Source of the DNA: Kingdonia uniflora
Taxonomy: Eukaryota > Streptophyta > Magnoliopsida > Ranunculales > Circaeasteraceae
Direction: 5' to 3'
DNA: 64,000 bases
Assembly (NCBI GenBank): GCA_014058105.1
Contig: JACGCM010000910.1
Span: 62,001-126,000, forward strand
Part shown: positions 57,473 to 64,000 of the stretch, piece by piece
How positions within the stretch are numbered: the stretch's first letter is position 1
How the letters are laid out: every line of letters begins with the position of its first letter
The notes under the pieces: model-generated
The model's input: only the letters and a program-made list of their open reading frames with translations
Databases searched by the model: none
Told to the model about the DNA's origin: nothing
Program-made: the position numbers and the translations under genes

Positions 57473-58204
57473 TGTAAGGGCCTAACTTCTTTTAGAGGGT
57501 AAGTTGGCTCTTACAACACGGGGTTAATCTTCTATCAAAGGGATACAAGTAAGTGATCTAAAGTAAGAACAAACTAGAGACAAATACTTGCGTAGAGGCC
57601 CGAATATGACACTCTACGACCTCTTATGAGAATTTTTATGATGTATGGTATTACTGATGAATAATTCAAAGATTCGAATACAGATCTTTACAGAGTGGTC
57701 GAAGGTAAACTGTCAGGGGTCTGGGGGAGATTTTTCTAACCCTCCTTGGCTTCCCATCTCTGATATTTATAAAACCATAGGAAGCTGAGTCACCAAGTAT
57801 GGGTCAGATTACATGATTACTGTCAGGAAATCTCAGCGGAGTATGGGCGCCGATCATGTCTGCATTGTCACTGTGACAGCTGCCGGAGGTGTCTCTGTAG
57901 TCTGGCACTGTGGTGTAGTGGTCGGCCTGTCACTACAGCCATAAGGACCAATCATTGCGTTAGCTTGTCTGGTGAGCTGGCTGCCTGTCCCATCGTATTT
58001 CGACCATGTGTAGATATGGTCGAAGGGGTTCTGCTGCAATGTGTTAGTCTGTCCTCGAGGCTTTGTCTGGTGTCGAAGCTTCGTCTTTTGGGGATCTCTG
58101 GAAAGTCTGTTTGGATGATTGAGTAGGCTTCGATATATTCGGGTAGGCTGCGGAGTAGAATTTGAGTGCCTGAGGTGGTCGAAGGCTGTGAGTAGGCTAT
58201 TACA
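57473..58204 (-). repeat. Element 3 5' LTR (732 bp)
   Basis: TGTAAGGGCC to GGCTATTACA on the plus strand. The promoter TATA box on the minus strand (TTTATAAATATC, about 57776-57765) is intact here and missing in the 3' copy. Confidence 0.93.
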
Positions 58205-58240
58205 TCTCTCTCTATCTCTTTATCTCTCTTTCTCTCTCTC
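58205..58240. repeat. CT microsatellite, right side of the element 3 target
   Basis: tctctctctatctctttatctctctttctctctctc continues the CT tract seen left of element 3. The first five bases are the target duplication. Confidence 0.85.
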
Positions 58241-59521
58241 ATCCTTTCATTTCATATTAATCAAGTAACCCCTTTATTTGTTTGATAGTAAATATTTATT
58301 CCTTTTGATCTTCAGTTCCCAAGTTTTGCTCTATTGTGTATAGGGAACTTACAATTCATGTCGCGAAATAGTTTAAGGAATTGGGATAACATGTCGGTGT
58401 AAATTGTGTAATGGTGAGTTTGTAATATTACTTGCTTTAATATCAGTTCTTTGTTAAAAGATGAAGCAGGCAGTGATTTTGGTTCGATAAAAGAATTAAT
58501 TTTTTTTAAGGTTAAAAAAATGGTAGTTTATATTAGTGTTGTAATCTACTTCACAGTTTCGTTTCCGATTACCAATAATATTTTCAGATCTTAGAATGGG
58601 TTATTTTCTTTAACATGATAAAGAGGATGCTCAAATGTATCACTTTAGTGTGGAATGTGGTTCTCTTTGGTGAAGTAGGCGGTTTGGTATTTTGTCGATG
58701 AGAGTATCCACAAGATGTAGGAAAACACTTTTGCGGAGATAATGATAATCTAACTTCCTCTTATAGTAGAAAGGAACTCTTACGTAAATATAACAATGTC
58801 AAGTTTCCCTTTCTTAATAGCAACATAAAGTTTTCATGAGAGTAATTGAGTATGAAATGGTGGCTCTGTTTTGTGTACGTAATAGATTCACTTATAATTG
58901 GAAGTAATATACCCAATGATATATGCTTAGAGGCTTGAAATATTTTCTTGTTTCCGGCGATAATAGTCATTTTCTCTCATTGTTTTGAAGCCTTTTCTCT
59001 CCTGAAAATATGATTATGAGAATCATCTATGTTTTCCTTACATCAGCAGTGCTTCTTATGTTTTAATCACGGGGACTTATTTGATTTTGTAGCTTATGCA
59101 ATTTGCAGACAATAATATATATAAAACCTATCATCAATGGGTTATAATCTATTTGTTAGCTGCTAAGAAAATTGAGATAAATCCAAATCATCAAAGAAAG
59201 TGAAACCATTTAAACTATAAGTTCGGTATATTAATTTCCTAATAAAAACTCAACTGAAATCGATATATTATATATCTAAATCTTATTCTATTTTAATGCA
59301 AAAAAGTTTAGTAATTTATATCCAAATGATAGAGTGCAAGAAGAGGGAGATTCAACCGTGCCACACACTAGTACATGTCACTAGTACATATGCAGATGGG
59401 GCTTCTACAAAAGTAAAAAAAATTAAAAGAAGAAAAAATGAAACCCCTAAAACAGGTAAGGGCATGCCTCCGTGTCCTGTCATTCGAACAATTCCAGACT
59501 CGTTTAAACGATCAGTTAAAT
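58241..59521. other. AT-rich DNA, nothing recognised
   Basis: Only short ORFs (the longest is 106 codons at 59296-59616, without a domain). It probably includes flank of element 2 and degraded repeats. Confidence 0.5.
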
Positions 59522-59826
59522 ATAGCCTTCGAAATGCCTCAACTGGATTTGGCCATCTGGAGCGCGAGTTCGTTCGAACGACCTCCAATGTCATTCGAAC
59601 AAAATGTTGTAAATAGCCTTTGAAATGCCTCAGCTCGAATTGGCCTTCTTGGGCACAAGTTCATTTGAACGACCTCCAATATCGTTCAAATGACTTGTTA
59701 AAAGTAGCCTTTGAATCATTCGAATGACGTCTTAAAAATAGCCTTTGAAACACATCAGCTAGAATTGGTCTTCTGGAGTGCCAGTTCGTTCGAACGACCT
59801 CCAATTCCGTTCAAACTACTTGACGT
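59522..59826 (+). repeat. 92-bp tandem repeat with palindrome, about 3 copies
   Basis: Units start with tagcctt at 59522, 59614 and 59739, with a partial one at 59705. Each contains gaatTggccttcTGG-type sequence and a palindromic core, most complete as GTTCGTTCGAACGAC (59569 and 59785). It lies just beyond the 3' end of the LINE and may be its tail or a local satellite. Confidence 0.8.
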
Positions 59827-59889
59827 TGTTTTGCCTTAAATTTCTTTTTGGGGAACCTAAAGTATTTGTATCTAGGTTCTCTATGCGTG

Positions 59890-60873
59890 TAAGGAAAGCT
59901 GGCCTTTCTGATACCATTCTTCAAAGGGTTCTGCTTACGGACCATCGTTTGACTGTTGTATCCGCTGAAAAAATTGCTTCTCTCCATATTTGAGTAATTC
60001 TGAATGAGTTGAGTTGAGTTTTCGTTTGATTCATTTCCATTCGGTGACCAGAGTCCATGAAAGTATGTCAGTCGTGAGTGCTTGAACTGTGGCTAAAGAA
60101 TCTGAGACCATCCATAATTTTATCCAAACTTTTTATACTGGTTGCCTAGCACCTTGAATGATAGCTTGAATCTTTGCGACATAGTTGTTTGTATTACCTA
60201 ATGCTTTATGGAAAGTACCCAATACCTCCACATCCGCATTCATGTATACTATCCCAAGCCTGCTGGTCCAGGGTTGCCCAGCGGAACCATCACAACATGC
60301 TTTGATCTTCCCTGGTTTTGGTTGTTCCTACCAACAATCTTTATCGTTGTTGTGTGTCTATGTCTGCACTGGACGTTCAAGGCCTTGATAATTTGCAAGT
60401 CGGTTCCGGTGTTGTACATGTTATTTTGAAGAATTGGGATGAGTTCATGATGGTGTTACACTTTTTTCCAAATACCATTGCAAGTAGTGAATGCTGCCAA
60501 GATCCACAAATCCTTAACAAAAAGGCTTGCATTGACTGCTTTTGGCAAGGACTATTTGCTAAGTATCCTCTTCATTTGCCGGTGGCATATTGAAGATGTT
60601 ACACATCCAATTCCAGATTTCTAGAGAATTCACATTCGAAGAAGAAGTGTTGCTCGATTTTGGCATTGTGTTGGAAAAGGGAGCAGACTGAGGGGAGGCA
60701 GATACCTTTATTCGCACTCTATCATTGAAAGAAAAGGTACGGTTAAGAAGTTTCCATGCAAACAAGCTCAGCCGGGGGTATAAGCTATTGCTCCAAGCTA
60801 TTATCCACCACCATACAGTGTCTTGGGTTTTTGCGAATACTATTGAAAGCGTTCCTAACTGTAAATTTCCCAT
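59890..60873 (-). pseudogene. LINE ORF2 zf-RVT and RNase H region
   Basis: 60873-60559 encodes WWWIIAWSNSLYPRLSLFAW and KLLNRTFSFNDRVRI, the zinc-binding reverse-transcriptase-associated region; the cysteines are lost. Beyond it RNase H-like sequence is read on the minus strand: PGPAGLGIVYMNADVEVLGT, ALGNTNNYVAKIQAIIQGAR, VWIKLWMVSDSLATVQALT. Of its acidic residues the DS of SDSLA is kept. It ends near 59890. Confidence 0.8.
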
Positions 60874-62959
60874 GATTGTCTGCTTCCAAATTATTGGTCC
60901 TGAGCTTGCGGATCGCAGTCAAGTCTCCAAGGTGATCCCCAGTACTATAAATAGCATTAGAATATCATGGGTATCACCCATCCTTCATTGCTGATAAAGT
61001 TACTCAGCTTTGCAGTACAGTTTCCTCCATAGGTTTGCTGGAAGGTTAATGTACTCCTCAGAGGGATTTCTGTTTCCCAACAATCGCTCTAGAAATCAAT
61101 GTTTTCCCCATTACGGTCACCCAACTCATGTACTGGCCTGCTAGAAATTCCGCAGCTTATACCTCCAAATAGATGATTTCATGTAGTATGTGATCACCTC
61201 TCCATGTCTATTTTTAATTTGCGTTCATAAAGTATGCCCAGTCTTTGCTTATTGGGTAAATGTCCGTAAAGTTTTAGAGAAGCGCATTGTTAACTCCCCC
61301 AGTTTACGAATGCCTAGGGCTGCCCTCCTATGGGTTTACATATCTTCCCATTTAAGGGTAATGCCTTTTCTTCTTAACGGATCCCCGGACCAAATAAAAT
61401 TCTAAATGATAACTCGCCCTCTTTGAATAGAGATTGAAGCCATTTGTATACTGCCATGTTGTTTATAGGTGTATGTTTAGGACTAATCTTTCCATGACCA
61501 CTCTCCTTGGAAAGACGGAAGTCTTCCTGCCTAACCATTGCCCCCTTTCTGATTTTTTTCCACCAACAGTCACAAAATATTCTTTGTAGCTCTTCCCTGG
61601 AAAGGGGTATTCCCAAGTAAGTTTTTGGCAGTCTCCCTTCTAGAATCTGAATACGTAGAGAATCACCCTTTTCCTGGTGAGGTGAAACCCCCCATAAAAG
61701 TCTTGCTCTTCTCCAGGTACACTTGCCCAGATGCTTCTTGGTATTTAAGGAGCTTTTTCAGGTGTTTGAGGTCTCTAGTTTCTCCATTGAGGAATATAAA
61801 GATGTTGTCTACGAATAAAAGGTGTGGTGGAGCTTGTATTTGCCTGTACTGACCATAGTGTAAATTTTCCTTGGTCCCTTAGTTTCGTTAGGTTAATACC
61901 CAAAATATCTTTAACAAGTGCAAAAACAGCGATGAGAGAGGGTCTCCTGTTTAAGACCTCTTTAACTGAAGACCCCTGTAGGGCTCTTAGGGTCGTCATT
62001 ATGATTGAAATCTTCCCACTATTGATAATAGTCAGAATCAACTCATAAAAGTTGTGGGAGAATCCAAAAAACTAGGAGAGCTGAAGTAAGAAATCCCAGC
62101 TTATTGTATCACAAGCTTGCGTTATATCTAGTTTAAGTCCCACATTGCCTCCATTCCTCTTGCCATTAACTCGTTGACCAGCTTGGATGCTATCCAAATA
62201 TTGTTACGAATACTCTGACCCTTGATGAAGGCACTTTGTGCCGGGACACCACTCTCTCTGCTATTGGTGACAGTCGAGCAGTCAGTATCTTTGTGATTAC
62301 TTTAACTACAAAGTTGCTCAGGAAAATTAGTCTGTAGTGGTTCACCTTCTCCGTTTCTTAATTTTAGGTATGAGCATTATGATATTGGAGTTAAAGTTGG
62401 CCAAAAGCCGTTTGTCAATAAGAGGAGGATTCCTCTGTAAAAATCGTGTTTAACCACCTCCCAGAATATTGTGAAGAAGGCCCTGGGAATTCTGTCTGGA
62501 CATGGAGGGCTATCCTTGTTGGAGACTAAACACCGCAAGTTTGATCTCTTCCTCGTTTGGGAGTGCTATCAGCATGTCATTTTCATTTGCTCCACTCTAG
62601 ACATTGTTATATTCAAAAATGTTATATTTAGGTTAACCGGGTTCTCCGCGAATTTGTGTGTGCAGAACTGAAGAATGTACGCCTTTATCTGGGATTGGTT
62701 GGTCAAGATAATTCCTTCCCCATTGTAATCTTTGTGATGATGTTCTTTTCATTTCTAGCTCTCGTCATGCTGTAAAGATTGGGTGTTGCGGTCGCCTTCT
62801 GTGAGCCACTTAATTCTAGATTTTGTACGCTAATGAATATCTTCTTGCTCTTTAATATGCAATAGTTTGTGTAGCCTTAACAATGATGTCGTGGTCGAAA
62901 GCATAATTACAGTGAGTTTCCTTATTGAGATTTAGCTGTAGCAGGTCTTCCTCCAAAAC
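60874..62959 (-). pseudogene. LINE ORF2 reverse transcriptase domain
   Basis: The degenerate RGLKQETLSHRCF near 61960-61920 stands for RGLRQGDPLSP. The catalytic loop reads HLLFVDNIFIFLNGE (about 61832-61788), where FADD is usual, so one catalytic aspartate has become Asn. LKHLKKLLKYQEASGQVYLE and GRLPKTYLGIPLSREELQ (about 61640-61570) are typical thumb segments. Several frames are needed to follow it. Confidence 0.85.
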
Positions 62960-63836
62960 TTTTTGGGTTTCTCGCGCCATGTCTGGTCCTGTTCGTTTCT
63001 ATGCTTAATATCATTCTTTAGGCACCAGAGTTTGAGCATTAAATAAAATAGAGGTACTGCTTCTAGCTAAGTGTTCCAGCTATTGCAAATCACATCCCCA
63101 AAGTCTGCATAAGTGATCCATGCTTGAAGGTATCTAAAATGTATGTTACAAGGTTTTGGGACGGCCTGGCAACTCCAAAAATGAGGGAGTGGTTTAACAC
63201 TGTTCGTGGGGAAGTTCTTGATACTCCATCCCCGAGTTTGTCAGCCATTGTGGGTTATGCAAGCATCTGTCTAGCCAACACAGTGTTCTGTTGACTCCTT
63301 TCATTGCATTACTCCATGTATGCTTATACCCCGGTGTGTTGCTCTCTATAAGATTAACCCTATCAATCAAGTTACAAAAGTCTTGCATGGATCTGTGATA
63401 GCTGTTATCTTCTGCTCCTCCTCTCCTCAATCCTGAGAACGCAATTGAAATCTCCTAAGCAAATCCACAACTCATTTTTCTGGTAATAACTATTATTAGC
63501 TCATTCCAGAGTATTGTTCTGTAGAAAGAGTGGCAGCTGGCTTGATGAAGAAAAACTACAGCTCATGTATCGGACCATGATTTACTGGTCGAAGTGTTCA
63601 TGGTTTCAGGCTCTGGAAGTCCCAACCCATCTCCGCAGAGTATCCAAATGTTTCTTTTATTCTCCTCCTCCCTATTCGTTATTATTTTCCTCGCGAGCCT
63701 TGTAGTCTGAATTTGGAGCATAATTTTAGGTTCTACTATGCACATAATATATGGTTATAGTTCTTCCACTTTTTCCTCAGTAGGCGTGAGTTTTGCAATT
63801 GCCCACTCCTCTTGCATTCCAGAAAAATCACACTCA
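62960..63836 (-). pseudogene. LINE ORF2 apurinic endonuclease domain
   Basis: It begins with MSVIF and, after a frame change, FWNARGVGNCK, the usual start of plant LINE ORF2. 63430-63194 holds RRGGAEDNSYHRSMQDFCNL, IDRVNLIESNTPGYKHTWSN and VNRTLCWLDRCLHNPQW, the conserved W..LDR segment. The endonuclease nicks target DNA to prime reverse transcription. Its last conserved part (SDH motif) is not found intact; the frame reads PHEQC at that point. Confidence 0.85.
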
Positions 63837-64000
63837 TTGTATATGGATCTGGTGACCGGAGGGTCTAACGATACTTTCCTTCCTTTATAGACCTGATTTG
63901 GTTATAGCTTCCTCATAATAGTTTGTTCTTCTTCTTCTTCCATTCATCCACCCAGCTTGCCGGGTTAAGCATTTCTCATATTTCATCGATGTCCGCCTCA

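Larger units (their letters stand above)
45847..58204 (-). mobile_element. Element 3: complete Ty3/gypsy (Tat-like) retrotransposon, 12.4 kb
   Basis: LTRs at 57473-58204 (5') and 45847-46526 (3') read TG...CA in both directions and are flanked by TCTCT on both sides. Minus-strand order is LTR, PBS, gag, protease, reverse transcriptase, RNase H, integrase (ending about 51880), hairpin tandem array, antisense genes (on the plus strand), PPT and LTR. The two LTRs differ at about 20 of the first 200 aligned bases, counted by eye, mostly transitions, so the insertion is not recent. Stops and frameshifts inactivate gag-pol. Confidence 0.93.
59880..64000 (-). mobile_element. LINE (non-LTR) retrotransposon, ORF2 pseudogene, 5' end outside the window
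   Basis: The minus strand shows, in order, the ORF2 start (about 63836), endonuclease, reverse transcriptase, a zf-RVT zinc-binding region and a C-terminal RNase H ending near 59890. This order is typical of plant L1-type elements with RNase H. The span of about 3.95 kb fits a near full-length ORF2. No poly-A tail or target duplication is evident at the 3' side. Frequent frameshifts and stops make it inactive. Confidence 0.88.

Noticed and set aside
57905..57912. ggtgtagtgg resembling a CACTA terminus
   Set aside because: It is internal to the LTR of element 3 and is present, slightly changed, in the other LTR.

Overview
The window is nuclear DNA from a flowering plant, probably a eudicot. 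Plant-specific protein families occur as fragments (B3 domain, SEN1/MAGATAMA3-like helicase, PQT3-like RING protein, IDM1-like PHD/acetyltransferase, F-box), introns have plant-style GT/AG borders, and AT-rich spacers separate layers of Ty3/gypsy, CACTA and LINE transposons. I see no single-copy host gene that looks intact. Almost everything is transposon, decayed transposon or host gene fragment carried by a transposon, as in pericentromeric or other repeat-rich chromatin.

Layout. 1-1329: gag remnant and LTR of a minus-strand gypsy element. 1330-5800: unassigned DNA, a lone CACTA-type terminus (3942) and a B3-domain fragment. About 6090-12380: minus-strand gypsy element without its 3' part (element 1). 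12663-21883: antisense gene of another gypsy element (element Z), split by a 5.9-kb CACTA element (14973-20851, 3-bp target duplication TGT) that carries SEN1/MAA3-like and PQT3-like fragments. About 22210-26160: a gypsy element deleted for pol (element Y). 26163-45741: plus-strand gypsy element (element 2) whose pol gene is split by a 9.2-kb CACTA element (28780-37937, duplication TTA) holding an IDM1-like gene fragment, an F-box fragment and the end of a further CACTA element. 45847-58204: complete minus-strand gypsy element (element 3) with two LTRs and a 5-bp duplication, inserted in a CT microsatellite. About 59880-64000: decayed LINE on the minus strand, running off the right edge.

The gypsy elements look like the Tat lineage: PBS of the form TTGGCGCC(G/A)TCTG, a CxxH...HxxNxC gag finger, and a long region between integrase and the 3' LTR. 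That region carries genes antisense to gag-pol. One is a spliced gene of about 2.4 kb that resembles the 'putative gypsy type transposon' family. One or two others are small ORFs of a family I do not recognise. Each antisense unit has a TATA-like box upstream. Elements 2 and 3 also share a tandem array of about 160-220-bp units, each with a potential hairpin.

All gag-pol frames are broken by stops, frameshifts or deletions, so none of the elements is autonomous as it stands. The most informative features are the two CACTA elements with exact target duplications, the host genes they carry, and the repeated antisense gene module of the gypsy elements.
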